Source of the DNA: Ectobius pallidus
Lineage: Eukaryota > Arthropoda > Insecta > Blattodea > Ectobiidae
NCBI GenBank assembly: GCA_964059195.1
Contig: CAXKWD010000011.1
Coordinates: forward strand, 29,495,066 to 29,559,065
Direction: 5' to 3'
DNA: 64,000 nt
Under the pieces are notes generated by a model, which was not told the origin of the DNA, made no database searches, and was given only the letters and a program-made list of their open reading frames with translations. Below, in pieces: positions 24,091 through 36,131 of this stretch (position 1 is its first letter; each line of letters begins with the position of its first letter). Made by a program: the position numbers and the translations under genes.

Positions 24091-25599
24091 TGGCAGCCTT
24101 CATAGTGCTCTCCTGCTGTTTGTAAAGTTGGAAAATACATTCGTTCCCACAAGTGTTAAATAAGTGAATTCTACAATATGGAATTGCACTGAACTTGAGG
24201 TAAAGTGTCGGATCAGAATGCAGAGTGTCGCGCAATCTTTGCTTCTCTTTCCGCTACGGATTTAATTTTAAAACTGGCTTTAATTTGTAGCAAGTTTCCC
24301 TTTGGACCTTTCCATCAGAATGCAGGATGAAAGAAGTTACAAATTGGAATGCATGTGCCGTATCGGGTGGGATTTGGTTAAATGAAGAGGACTCGTGGAG
24401 AAATATTAAGTTCTCTTTTAAAAGAAAGAAACGGAGGAAAGATTCGTACATCTTGCATTTTTTTGTATAACCACAAAAGAGGGAAGTTTTTACTAATAAT
24501 TCTTTCATCAGGCACAGAATTTCGTATTAATATTCAAGAAACATACATATGCATAACAGTCTTTCCCTTTTAGGTAGGCAGCGAACACGGCAACCAATAT
24601 ATGCGGTCGATATTATATGAATATCAATGTTGGTGTTTTCGAGGAGAACAATTAACCACTGATTTTAGCATTAAAAAAATTAAATGAGAGTATTTTCTAC
24701 AGAAAACATAACACCACTGTCAAAAATAAAAAGACAAAGGTAAATGTAAAACTGAACGCTACAAACTTCATACATTATTCGTAAGTAAAGTTCTAAGATA
24801 GTAGTAGTACCATCTTATTTTATAGCCACTGAAATTTATTTGCTATTCCTTGTTGTACGGCTTTTTATATTTAGTGCCATGTGTAGTGACAATGTAAAAG
24901 CAGAGTATTTCTTCTGTCACATTTGTTTAAATTCCAAGGAATGAGGGAATATGCCTTTTTAAATAAAATAAAAATATGTAATAAGATATGTGAAAGTGCA
25001 TTTGACAATCCGTATAACGTCTGTCAATCTATACAACTGAGCAAGAGGATGTGTGTTTTTTTCTTAGCCCAGTAAGTTAATGTGTCATTTCGCAATCGAT
25101 GACGCTATCAATGGTTAAAGAGTTCCCTGAAGTCAGATTCCACTTCTATCTTATTACCCGATTGCTACAATTTCAAACATACGTTATAACTTCGCAAGTA
25201 TTTGTCAGAGTTATTATTTGAAAATGGATTATCTTCTTATCGAACTAATAATGCACGGTCAATGTGTCGTAATCTACTCTTTCATAACTAAAAGCTCCAA
25301 ATTCCTAGTTTTAAGAATCCCACATTTCAATTTTTAATAATTAAGCAAAAGTATATAAGTATATAATAACATTTACATATCTTGGAACCTCTAGAAAGAT
25401 GTTTTCTTCTGCTTTCTTTCCCAATAATTATTTCACTACTTCATTCATCTTACATTTTGAATGAGTATATTAAATTTCTAAATTCCATTCACTCTATTTT
25501 ATTTCCTATCTTCCTACTATTAGTCACAATTTTATGTATAAATATTCTTTTAAATTCATGATGTATTATGTTCCTTGCCTTGAGTACATTAAGCAGGGG
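24091..25599. other. No gene recognised
   Basis: AT-rich sequence. Frames of 84 and 63 codons on opposite strands overlap each other and carry no recognisable motif. Confidence 0.5.
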
Positions 25600-25771
25600 C
25601 CGTTAATGGTGATTTACATGACGAGAGCCAAGTACCTCCTCAATTTGAATCACGAGGCTGAGTGCACCCCGTTGCGGACCTCACTACCTCGGAAAAATCC
25701 GTGGAGGTACTGTGGATCGAACCCGTGCAGAGGGATCTGTAGTCAGCGACGCTACCCACAAGAACAGTCAA
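25600..25771 (-). mobile_element. tRNA-derived SINE, family S1, copy C
   Basis: The minus strand reads a tRNA-like head with GTGGGTAGCGTCGCTGACT (A-box region, complement near 25743-25761) and CACGGGTTCGATCCACAG (B box, complement about 25710-25727). The S1 core follows (TTTCCGAGGTAGTGAGGTCC, GTGCACTCAGCCTCGTGATT). It ends with CACCATTAACGGCC, resembling the 3' part of copy B. This is the best preserved head of the three copies. Confidence 0.85.
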
Positions 25772-28700
25772 TACTATTAAAGGTAAATGTAATAGCGTCA
25801 TAAAAAGAATAAGACAAAACATCTGATATTTCAACATTTTCGTCGTGATTTCACCGACGCGTTGATTAAAACGAAATGAGCATTACAAATAGTGACTAGT
25901 GAATTTATTACTTGAAGGTTAATCTATATCTACATTACGTCGCCTAATCAATTCAAAAGGTACACCATAGTGATTTACTCGCCTCAACACACATTTAGCG
26001 GAATGGCACACAATCTGGTTTATGCACGATACTTCAGGTTGCCCTTCATTTCGCGGGAAGAACTCTGGTAAGCTCCGAAATTCGAAATTTGCTTCTAAAT
26101 GAGAGTCATCGCAATAAAAGGGCAGGATTCCCTTCTTTGGAGTTGCAAAGAATAAGCGACAGCGGTTATTAGGAAAAAGAGGAGAGGAAGAACCTCATTC
26201 CATTTACAGTAGGGTCCGCTTGTCGGGGACAGTCCCTTAATCCTGTGGGAAGAAAATGGGTAACTCTTTCTTATTGTTGGCTGCTCACTACAGTCCCCGG
26301 TCCATTGCTGATAACGGGAACCCAGGAAAGAAACTGGATAACATACGCCGGGAAAACGCCTTCCAGTTCATACAGAATTAGACGAGTGTCTTACCCTCAA
26401 ATTTCTTTTTCCTCGCATTCTTCCATTGCCTCTTTCTTCTATTTAGTCTGAGTCTATAACTTGGCAACTGACTCTATTTAAACACGCAGTAGTAAAGCGC
26501 TTCAATTAAACTAAAAATTCCTCAGTCGTTGTTTAGGGATGACTTGCAATTTCAATAGCAAAGGCGCAGAATTGGAGGGAGAAATTGAGGGTTTCCCGTC
26601 AACTATAAAAAAGAGAAACACGCGGGAAGAAAAGTGCGTCTCTAAGCCGCATCCTGCCACGCTCACTGACACATGAAAGAACCGCAGACTCCTCATTTGC
26701 AAATAAATGCACAATTTACTTCCGTACGAACAGAAACGTGCATTTAAAAGTATAACGCACGCAAGGCTCCATTTTTGGGCTAAGGTTCAGCAAGGAAGAA
26801 GGGACGACGAAACCTATCGACTAAAACAACATTGAAAACCTTTCTCAAATTATGAAGAAAGAAGAAAATTAACCGTTAAATGCATTATGTATCCTGTAGG
26901 ATACAATAGTTTACGTAATTAATAATAAAATAAATTAGAATTAATTACAGAAAAGGGTACTATGAGACTAACCATTGAGTTAACTATTTCCTATGCAGTC
27001 CGACATGGGTTTCCATATTGTGTGAGAAACTGAGTATCGTGCATTTAATAATTGACTATGGCCTTTTTTGAAAAAAGAAACGAAAGAAGACTGTGTTAGG
27101 CCTACTTACTGTGACAACTACGAAGTATGGACGAATAAGAATATGTTTTAATATGGAAAAGAAACTAGAAATATTACGATATGGTCTCTCTGTTAAAACC
27201 ATTACATCAATTCTATTTATTTACTTATTTAATAATAATAATGAACATTACAGGTAGAGAACCCAATTACAATGTTCATTACAAAAATACAATTCATTCA
27301 TATAACAAAATAAAAACAAAAGATGCATTACTGTAATTTATTCTAGTACGTGACTCTCTTCTTGGTGTGACCATGAAAGCTACAATTCTATCCTATTTTC
27401 AAAAGAAAAACTTAAAAAATTATGAAGAAACTATATATCGAAAAAAGAATTAGTTTTCCAGCGTGCGGTGCAGATACCTTTTACAATTTAACTACAGCTC
27501 GTTAATATAAATATTACTTTCATAAAAAAGTATTTGCTCCAAATATACCTGCGTTCAGTCCCAAACCTCTCCGCAGTGCATATGATGTGAAGGCATATGC
27601 CATTGCTTATGGTGATTGGTCCGTCGGATGGGTAAGTTAAAGTAAAACCAAAATATTCGTGACTCTTTTTCGGAAAAAAATTAAGTCGACAGCTTAGTGC
27701 ACATACTGCATCATTGTGCTCTTTTACAGAATTTATAGCTGAAATATGACGTTAAATTACGAATATGACAAAGACCATGAAAATGACCATAATATGAAGG
27801 ATGCATGCAAAATAAAATCAGTCCGATTACGATAACAAATGTGCAATTCGTGTTTAAATTGTGTTTTCGGCGAGAATGGATGTCAGGATAAAAATATGAC
27901 ATTTCATAAACATCCGAACCCTACACATCAACATTTCGTGTGGTCCGCCCAAGTGACGCATACTGGAAAATTAGCTAAACTATCGCCATCTATCCGTCTC
28001 AGGGCGGACACCAAACGCGTCAGAGCAACAGGGTTGGCATTGGATACACATACACATTTTTATAAGAAAAAGTATTATTAAAAAAATTAAATAATTAAAC
28101 AGCAGTACGGCACATAGGGTATCTCACAATAAAATTTTTAAATATTCGAGTTTAAAAAGTTTAATTTAGTTTAAATTTTAGTTTAAAAAGGTTATAACTT
28201 CTGATACCCTTTCGATTGAAGAGAAAGTTTCAAACATGATGAAATTTACTTACAATGTTATAACAGGGATCCGTGATGTGAAAGAATAAAATGTATAAAT
28301 TATTATAATATTGTTACTAATATAAGGTGTATGCCTATGTGATCCTTAAAACAAGGCAAAACGAGAACAAGGTCTCCCAAATCATGTTCTCTAATCAAGG
28401 ATATCAGGGTTAATACAACATGTAGTTGGCCAACAATAAGGGAACGAATAATTTCCTGAAGATTTCTAACCACTGGGAGAGTGAGAACAGAAGCTCTATA
28501 AAGATCTCTGTAAACATCGGGTTACGATCTGAGGCCATGGGGTCAGCAAAGAAGAGGATATAAAGGAGAACTTCATCTCCCCCGCATAATTACGGCGTGG
28601 ATTGTAATTAAGAATCTGGCGGACAGGCCGACACTTCTTCACTCACTCCACGGCACAATTAACCCATGTTAAGCTGGCGTGAGGTTTTTTCTCTTTCTTT

Positions 28701-29720
28701 TCCTTTGAGAGCTCCAGACGTGAGCAAATCCCAAATTCTCGGTTTCATGTTGTTCTCGCTGGCATTTTCAAATCCTCAACTTTTCCGCTCGGATGGTACG
28801 GCAGAACACTGTAGGAAGCTGCGAGGGAAAGAGAAATCCTAAGGCTCTTTTTATATACCATTATTTACTTATGCCGACTCCTAGCTTCCCCTGGTTCGTC
28901 AGAGAATACGTTTAATTTGTAAATCACAGTGATCATTAATATTTTGTAGAGGTTTCCCCCGATTAAACAGGCTTGTTTTAATTGCAAAAGTTCCCAAGCT
29001 ACGATATGAAAAACGAAAATCAGAGTGGCAGGGGGAGAATGGCGCCGAACGGTACGGGACTGAGTTAATCACGGAGCTAATGCTGTAGGGTAATTTACAT
29101 TTGTTCCTGTTTGTTCTGGAGCAACCGGAGGCGGTGAGAAACCAAGATACAGCCAAGCATTCTTATTGTAGGTAACTACCATCTTCACCAAAAATATCAA
29201 CCTGTAATAAAATTAACAAAAACCAATGTTGTCTCTCCGTGGTGTCTGATATTCCTTGTAATCAGCTAATGTAGGCAAGAAAACACAACTGCTTTGCAAT
29301 TATTAACCAACACAGAATTGCAAAATGGTTCTACGTCAAAGGGATTGTGATTAAATAGAATTAATCTTCACTCGCCATTCTTTAATTGTTTAAACATATT
29401 TCATGAAATTTTATAAGTGAGTGTGTATCCTAATAAAGGACTGATGAGGACTTTGGGGTGAAAAAAGTCGACGCTTCATGAGTTTCAGACATTCAGGGCA
29501 TGAAGGTGGTAAGATTATGAGTATAGCTCGGAAGTAGATGACCTAAAACTGACTGAAAAATGACCTAAAAATGACCTTAAACTTATTAAAAAATATGAAA
29601 AATTTAAAAAAAGACTTACTATATCTGAATATGTATTTAGAAAAGAGAATATACAGTACTATAATAATAAATGATAAAAAACAAAGGACAAGATTTAAAT
29701 ATTTTATACTATATTTTCAT
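25772..29720. other. No gene recognised
   Basis: Mostly AT-rich. A short (AAT)n at about 27232-27242 is followed by an inverted pair AATGAACATT…AATGTTCATT (27240-27281), which could be a LINE 3' hairpin on the minus strand. A moderately GC-rich part (about 28490-29160) has an 85-codon minus-strand frame with no motif. About 29545-29620 contains repeated ATGACCTAAAA words like those inside the hAT-like MITEs and may be a truncated copy. Confidence 0.5.
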
Positions 29721-29750
29721 TACTATGAGTAAATTATAGTAGAAAAATTC

Positions 29751-29815
29751 CTCTGAAACTGTAATTCGAACCCAGGACCTTCAGCTATCCGTGCCGCTGC
29801 TCAACAGAAGCCAGA
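29751..29815 (-). mobile_element. tRNA-like SINE head, left (deleted) copy
   Basis: Read on minus, it keeps TCTGGCTT, GGATAGCTGAAGGTCC and the B box GGGTTCGAATTAC, ending in TTTCAGAG. The D-loop words AGCTCAGTTGGTAG of the right copy are shortened to a remnant, so no cloverleaf is possible. Confidence 0.75.
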
Positions 29816-29872
29816 CTTCGCTTCACAGCGCCAGAAGGAACCTTTCTCCTATGAATTGTGCTGTGATGCGAA

Positions 29873-29946
29873 CTCTGGCTTAGCTCAGTTGGTAGAGCAG
29901 TCGCGCGGATAGCCGAAGGTCCTGTGTTCGAATCCCAGTGTCAGAG
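29873..29946 (+). pseudogene. tRNA-like sequence (tRNA pseudogene or SINE head)
   Basis: This is a 74-nt tRNA-like segment. The 5' CTCTGGC pairs with 3' GTCAGAG (one G-T pair); the D arm GCTC/GAGC with AGTTGGTA loop is intact; the T arm has loop TTCGAAT. The anticodon arm around GCGGATA pairs poorly and lacks the expected U33, and there is an extra base before the D stem. An anticodon cannot be assigned. The intact A and B boxes suggest it could still recruit RNA polymerase III. The inverted partner and shared tail favour SINE origin. Confidence 0.6.
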
Positions 29947-29970
29947 AAGTTTTTTCTTCTATAATTGACT

Positions 29971-31222
29971 CATGTTATGTCCAACAGAGACAATAATCTG
30001 TGGTTCATAACTGCACATATCCATTTCATTATTACGTGTTCTATTATTGTTATGTTTACTATATTTATTATTGAATGCCTCATGGCTAAGGAACTGTGAG
30101 ACTGCTTTGAGTGTAGTGTTGGAAAAGTTTATTCAGAAGCCAAAATAGGGAAAATGCAACGAAAGAATGAAGATTTGCTTAAGAAATGACCAGGAGAGAA
30201 TGAAATGCCGAGATATGCAAAAAATCCAAAATAAAAGTAAGCTGCATTTTTTGTTCGTTTTGAGGCGAGACGAATTTATACCCCTTCCTGCATTGTCTGT
30301 GATTTCTGACAAAAGGATGACATTTCATCAACTATCGAGCCCTAATTATGACCATGGCATCGGTCAACTTTATCCCCAGGGTTGATCCTGCTACCCATTT
30401 CTTTTAAAAAGCTAAGTCAATCCCATAGAGCAACCAGAAAAATTAGGCCTATGAAAATCCTACTGATCACAGATGGATCGAACAAATAACCTCCCAGTTT
30501 GTAACTCAGTGCCTCAAGCAACTGCACCAAGGCGTATCGAAGAAATCACAAAACATATACATAACGCAATAGAGGAATGGACAAGAACATGGAAAGGATT
30601 ATCTTTGTATGATCAGCACGAGAATAGGCCTCCTCATTCACTTATGAAAAGGTGGATGGAAAAAAATACCAATCCAATAGTATATTTAATTTTGCTAATA
30701 CTTTTAAATTTTACAAATTGATTTGTGTTATTGCCTTTTAATATTAATGAGTGGACCAACATTAATATAGGAGAGTGAAAATGAAATGGGAAACCTTAGA
30801 CATTTATTAAACTGAGGCCTGATGCTGCCAGCTCCAGAAGAGTAGTCTTGGAGTTAAGGGTCTAGGGCTAATCTATTCGCTAGTTCTAAAATTTGTTCCA
30901 ACAGGATTATTTCGTTTGAAAGAAAGTTATCTCAGACGGGGTCGGAAATTTACGGTTCGGTAAACAATCCATAAAGCGGGACATTTGGGCAAAAAGAGTT
31001 TGACTAAAAACACCTAAAATTATTTTTCTCTCATGACGAGAGAAAATGAAGGACGCTGTGTCTTCCCTTAAAAGTTTACACTCAAATTCTAAAATCTTGT
31101 TACTTTCATATTATGCTAGTCCATTTAAAACTTAAATTCCTTTGATAGCGAGCATAAACTTTTCTTCATCGATAAATGAACCAGAGTGATTCTTTTTCAC
31201 AATTAGAGGACCCTGACATCTA
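29971..31222. other. No gene recognised
   Basis: Frames of 72 and 82 codons (30167-30385, 30473-30721) contain no recognisable domain and lie in otherwise featureless AT-rich sequence. Confidence 0.5.
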
Positions 31223-31432
31223 TATCATAAATTTCTGAATAATATACTGGTGCAAATGCACTCAGAAAACATAATATTATGAGTGAATTTTAATATCTTT
31301 ACAATATTAGTAGAGTTTGACTAATAATATCATAAATTTCTGAATAATATACTGGTACAAATGCACTCAGAAAACATAATATTATGAGTGAATTTTAATA
31401 TGTTTACAATATTAGTAGAGTTTGACTAATAA
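31223..31432 (+). repeat. 105-bp tandem duplication
   Basis: Two adjacent copies (31223-31327 and 31328-31432) differ at only about two positions (TGGTGCAA/TGGTACAA and ATCTTTAC/ATGTTTAC), so the duplication is recent. Each contains the palindrome CATAATATTATG and ends in GACTAATAATAT, which includes the 8-bp target used by the MITE just downstream. Confidence 0.95.
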
Positions 31433-31485
31433 TATTGTTATTAGTATTTGGTAATAATTTAGATCATGAAATCGTAACTAATAAT

Positions 31486-31951
31486 TAGGGGGCGGATTTC
31501 TATGACCTAAAAAATAGGATATATGCATGCATTTATGACCTAAAAACATTAAAATATGACCAATGAAATTTAAAATATGACTTTACCACTTACACATTGT
31601 GTATATTTTATTAAGTGTCATTACAATTCGTTTTATTAAAATATAATGTCAATTCTTTAAAATATCTGTAAATTCTAAAAAAGTATCATTATAATGCAAA
31701 ATTTACAAAATATGATATGAAACTTCAAAATTTATTTATATGCACACAAATATGCCGAAAATATGACGTAAATATGCATATTAATACTAAATATGCTACA
31801 ATAGTTGAACGTTTCCTAAATATGCAGTTACATGCACAATAAAAACCGTTCCATTTTCACCAGGATGCTTGGAATCGGGTTTAAATTAGTCGGAAACCTG
31901 AAATAATGCAAAGGGGGAAAAATATGACATGTCATAGAAATCCGCCCCCTA
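31486..31951. mobile_element. hAT-like MITE, family H2, copy 1
   Basis: A 466-bp element is flanked by an exact 8-bp duplication CTAATAAT (31478-31485 and 31952-31959). Terminal inverted repeats beginning TAGGGGGCGGATTTCTATGA match perfectly over 21 bp. Inside are repeated ATGACCTAAAA and AAATATGAC words, which look like subterminal transposase-binding repeats of hAT elements. No transposase is present. Confidence 0.92.
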
Positions 31952-31959
31952 CTAATAAT

Positions 31960-33490
31960 ATAACCTAATGTTTTTTAGGATATGAATATTTACTGATATG
32001 TTTTTGCTAATAATATGAATTTAAACGTTCAATGAATCAGTGCCCTGGCCGTAATAATAAGTGGAAAAATAATGAAAACAATATTTAAGGGAATTCATAA
32101 CAAGTGCAGCGACTCATTGACTGGCAGCGGAGTGGGAAGGGCAGGGCAGTGAATGAATCAGCTGACTGGGCCCGTGTGATGTATGTGTATAGGGGCCAGC
32201 ACAACCACACCAATTACCCTCACATGTGCCCTATAAACAACACCACTCACAATCAATGCTCCATCAGCTTGTGATAGAGGTGCCATCTGTCCACCTGCCA
32301 CACGTCATCGCGAAATTGTCAACAGCCAATTTATTTCGTGTTTTCCTTATTCCATAAACCAGGGGTTTCCAAAAAACGATGTCGAAACCATAGTCCCTGA
32401 GTTAACACTACAAGAACAAAGGGTGTGCCTTTTTAACCCACCATTAATCGCGTAGTTTGCATATTTTAGTACAGGAATTGGTCTGGAAACTTAGAAAGAA
32501 ATATATAATGTCCGTCACGTCGGTTTTGGTAAGGGAGGGGCCCTATGATTTTTTTTTTTTAAATTAAGCCTTCCAACTTTATTTTAACGTAATTTTTCTA
32601 TTACAAATAAAACTTTCTTTTAAACACATACCACACTCTTTACTGTTCCAAAATAATAATATTTTGAAAAAAAATTAAAATAAAATTTGATGGTTAATTT
32701 TACAACTGTTAATAAGTACTAAGTATTAAGTATAATATAACATACCATAAAGGTAATAAAACAATATTTATTTAAGAATACTAAATGATAAGTACATTTT
32801 AATACAGTGAAATGAAAAGGTGTTACACAATTATGTATAATTATACACTTAGCTTAAATAATACATCATCTAAAAGTGAAACATTGTGATCTTAATGACT
32901 AAATAAGACACCTAGTGAACCCTATTTTTTCTTTTAATAGGTCAGTAAGTGATTGCCTTTTCGGAAATGATTCGTATTCATACTACACCATAGCAAAATC
33001 TAACGAAAAATGGACGTGCGAAATTGTGGACGTGCGAAAATAATAAGTGCGAAAAAAAAATTTCAACAGAAGATCTCGCATTCAAAATGTGATACTACTG
33101 TTCATTTCTGTGGTATTGATATATAAAAATTCTGGCAATTTTTGGTTGTATAAATAGTATATTTTCTACGATAGTTTTTCCATCCATTTCCCCTTCATGT
33201 TATCAAGTGGGAAATCGAATTTTCAGTACCCAGTGCCGACAACCTAACTTACCGCACTACTTACCACATCATTATATAAAATCCAGGAATTTAGCACCAT
33301 GCGACTAGTTGCGCCCACTAAATTTTTAGTAACAAGCGAAAATATGAACAAGAACAGTGAGTATTAAAACACTTGTGGGACCCGTGGGGACCGTTTGCAT
33401 GATCATGGATGAGATCAAGAAGGCAGTATACCAAGATAAAATAGTACGTGATAATGTTTGCATACTTGAAACCTAGATTCGCAGACAGAT
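31960..33490. other. No gene recognised
   Basis: A GC-rich stretch at about 32105-32300 without a significant open frame stands out from AT-rich surroundings. A repeated GGACGTGCGAAA word occurs near 33012-33040. No element boundaries are visible. Confidence 0.45.
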
Positions 33491-33495
33491 GTTTA

Positions 33496-33526
<31 letters not shown>

Positions 33527-33880
33527 CCGGAGTTAAGAGCATAAAGTCTTCTCTACAACCCAGCCAGGGGAATGCATGAATTACAAGAATTATACTGTTT
33601 AGTTACAATAGAGATTAGAATTGACTTAAAATACAAAAGAAAAACTAAATAATACATTAAATCAAAATAAATGAATACAACGTTGAGTATAAATACTGAA
33701 AAATTAAAAAATGTTTACTTATTAAGATCATTCCTGCTAGGTGCTCCTATATACTAACTTCATTAAATTGTGCTTCAACTGAGATATCGTTTGGAGACTC
33801 CTGAGGTAGCTATTGCTGCAAACTGTGAAAGGAATACGAATGGCGTGAAGTTCTGTACAGAGGCATGGGTTATTATTTCA
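33491..33880 (-). mobile_element. LINE 3' end with (TAAA)n tail
   Basis: Read on minus, the segment ends in CTTAACTCCGGAAAGTTAAA followed by (TAAA)n (complement at about 33495-33521). The same terminal motif, CTTAACTCCGCCAGGTTAAA plus TAAATAA, ends a plus-strand copy at about 58430-58480. The shared end and opposite orientation indicate two insertions of one LINE family, probably CR1-like given the terminal short-repeat tail. The 5' limit (about 33880) is a guess and no intact coding frame remains. Confidence 0.65.
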
Positions 33881-34441
33881 AGTGATTTGTTTCAGGTTTT
33901 TCCTTGACGTAGAAAAAATGCTATGCGACACGTCCTGTGTATGAAGTGTATAACAAAGTTTCGGAAATAGGAAAAGCTTCACTTCGTCACGTTTTTTTCG
34001 AAATTGTCCCAGTTTTTGTTAAAACATATTTCCTACACAAGTTTCGCAACATAATTACAGTTATTTCTTTACTCCATAGAAATTGTTTTGTGCACCCCTT
34101 AAAATATTGTTGACAACTCAATTATCAAACGTGAATATAACGTTCTCTTGCGAGACAGGACCAGAAAAACCTGCACACATAAGCATACGTGGAACTATAT
34201 CCCATGTCGGAACCGGGTGATGTATTTTCGTTACACAGCAGTGAATACTGGAGCATCGTCTGGCCACTAAGCAATTCGTAGCTACAGATTCATGTTTGTC
34301 TAGTCTACATTATCATCATCGTCGTCAAATGCTATTAGCTCATCGCTTTAAAGAATGCACAACAAAGCAGACTGCATTTCAGTGTGCCTACCCAGGCTAT
34401 CAAGCAAGCTATTTAAGTTGCCATTTTAAAATTTTTACCAA

Positions 34442-34442
<1 letters not shown>

Positions 34443-34506
<64 letters not shown>
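34443..34506. repeat. (AAT)n microsatellite, probable LINE tail
   Basis: About 21 AAT units. The adjoining right flank, read on minus, is GTATTTAATGGCTAAATAAAT running into (ATT)n, a common look of LINE 3' ends. A minus-strand LINE fragment may therefore extend to about 34770. Confidence 0.85.
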
Positions 34507-34507
<1 letters not shown>

Positions 34508-34770
34508 TTTATTTAGCCATTAAATACAATATAGTACAATAGGCTATGTCGATGTAATAAGTTACATATAGGCCTAATAACATAAATATACACGTACATA
34601 GAACACTACAGTGGCTTTCAAATGAGAAGTCTTTTCCTTCACCGCCAATCACGTGTACGGGCTAAAAGACTGCCGCTAGCAATGAGAGTCTTCCCTCCGT
34701 CTCGCCGTCTCTGATTCGACCACGTATCTATGCAGTTGAAGGACATAGGACTTGTCATCTGCAAAGCACC
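34507..34770 (-). mobile_element. Probable LINE 3' fragment
   Basis: Sequence next to the (AAT)n tail. It contains a GC-richer part (34640-34740) with no intact frame. The assignment rests on the tail and terminal TAAATAAAT only. Confidence 0.4.
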
Positions 34771-35173
34771 TTAGACATAGTGCATGTAGGTGATTTATCA
34801 AAAATTTATATCAATAAAAAAATAAAAAACTTCGTCAATAGTATAAAAAGCCTTAAGAGTTAACCATTCATGCAATATCTTTTTAAAACGTAACAAACTT
34901 ATACTCTTAGTCTAGCTTTCTCTTTCATCGAATAAGTCGGTTTGATAGAAACAATTTTAGGGGAACGAAACTTAAGGAAAGTTACAGTTTTAAAATCAAA
35001 TGAAAAATATAGGTGCCAGTGTCTTTATATGAAGTTATAATTTAGTTTTAATCCTTCTGCTACCAAAGCTTGGCATATGATTTTCATGTCTTCATGACAT
35101 ATTTCTAAAACAACAAGATTATATTAATATATATTTTCTGTAGGTCAAACTTATTAATACATAATTTAATAAA
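34771..35173. other. Nothing recognised
   Basis: AT-rich sequence between the probable LINE end and the mariner element. Confidence 0.5.
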
Positions 35174-35175
35174 TA

Positions 35176-36129
35176 CGAGGGTCGTTCAATAAGTAATGCA
35201 ACACTTTTTTTTTTTCTTAAACCAGGTTGGTTTTATTCAGGATTCGAATACAACATATTATTCCCCAATCTTTTGGCTACAAAACCCTACTTTTCAACAT
35301 AATCTCCGTTCAACGCTACAGCCTTAAGCCACCTTAATGGGAGGGCCTGTATGCCTGCATGGTACCACTCTACTGGTCTATGTCAGAGCCAACGTCTTGC
35401 TGCATCAATAACATCCCCATCATCCACGAAGTGCTTCCCGTGGAGTGCATCCTTCATCGGGGCAAACAGATGGAAGTCAGAAGGTGCGAGATCCGGGCTG
35501 TAGGGTGGATGAGGAAGAACAGTCTACTGAAGTTTTGTGAGCTCCTCTCGAGTGCTCAGACTTGTGTGAGGCCTTGCGTTATCATGGAGAATGAGAAGTT
35601 CGTTTGCATTTTTGTGGCGACGAACACACTGAAGTCGTTTCTTCAATTTCCTTAGAGTAGCACAATACTCTCCAGAGTTGATCGTTTCACCATGAGGAAG
35701 GACATCGAACAGAATGACCCCTTCAGAGTGTCATAAGACCGTAGCCATGACTTTACCAGCTGAGGGTATGGCTTTGAACTTTTTCTTCGAAGGAGAATTG
35801 GTGTGGTGCCACTCCATGGATTGCCGTTTTGTTTCTGGTTCGAAGTGATGAACCCATATTTCATCGCCTATGATAATGTTTGACAAGAAATTTTCACCAT
35901 CAGCCTCATAACGAGCAAGCAATTCCGCACAGATGAGAGTGGTACCATGCAGTCATACAGGCCCTCCCATTAAGGTGGCGTAAAGCTGTAGCATTGAACG
36001 GAGATCATGTTGAAAAATAGGGTTTTGTAGCCAAAAGATTGGGGAATAATATGTTGTATTCGAATCCTGAATAAAACCAACCTGCTCTAAGAAAAAAAAT
36101 GTGTTGTATTACTTATTGAACGACCCTCG
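35176..36129 (-). mobile_element. Rearranged mariner element 1
   Basis: A 954-bp element flanked by TA (35174-35175, 36130-36131). The outermost inverted repeat begins CGAGGGTCGTTCAATAAGTA on both sides. The inverted similarity is not limited to normal short ends: left arm 35176-35371 and right arm 35936-36129 match at more than 90% by eye. Both arms encode the last part of mariner transposase (ALPLRW.KAVALNGD) on opposite strands. The 5' half of the gene is missing and replaced by this inverted copy of the 3' end. Confidence 0.92.
35350..35935 (-). pseudogene. Mariner transposase remnant (catalytic part)
   Basis: Cut-and-paste transposase of the Tc1/mariner superfamily. In order on the minus strand: LARYEADGENFLSN, IIIGDEIWVHHFEPETKRQS (first catalytic Asp in GDE), KAIPSAGKVMATV, LLILHDNARPHTS (second Asp) and YSPDLAPSDFHLF (third Asp). 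The spacing from HDN to APSD is 34 residues if one stop is read through, which is the mariner D,D34D signature. In-frame stops follow MATVL, follow KLQ and interrupt the end. The N-terminal DNA-binding half is absent. It cannot make an active enzyme. Confidence 0.92.
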
Positions 36130-36131
36130 TA

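Larger units (their letters stand above)
29723..29970. repeat. Inverted duplication carrying two tRNA-like heads
   Basis: Two arms of about 90 bp face each other around a spacer of about 57 bp (29816-29872). Both arms contain the same tRNA-like sequence, and the similarity continues past the tRNA part into a T-rich tail (TTTTTTCTTCTATAATT and TTTTTCTACTATAATTT). They are therefore two inverted copies of one SINE-type unit rather than two independent tRNAs. The left arm has lost part of the D-arm region. Confidence 0.8.

Noticed and set aside
29873..29946. Functional tRNA gene
   Set aside because: Anticodon stem pairs poorly, U33 is missing, there is an extra base before the D stem, and a diverged inverted partner shares its tail; a SINE head or pseudogene fits better.
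35359..35655. 98-codon plus-strand frame
   Set aside because: Antisense shadow of the mariner transposase remnant.
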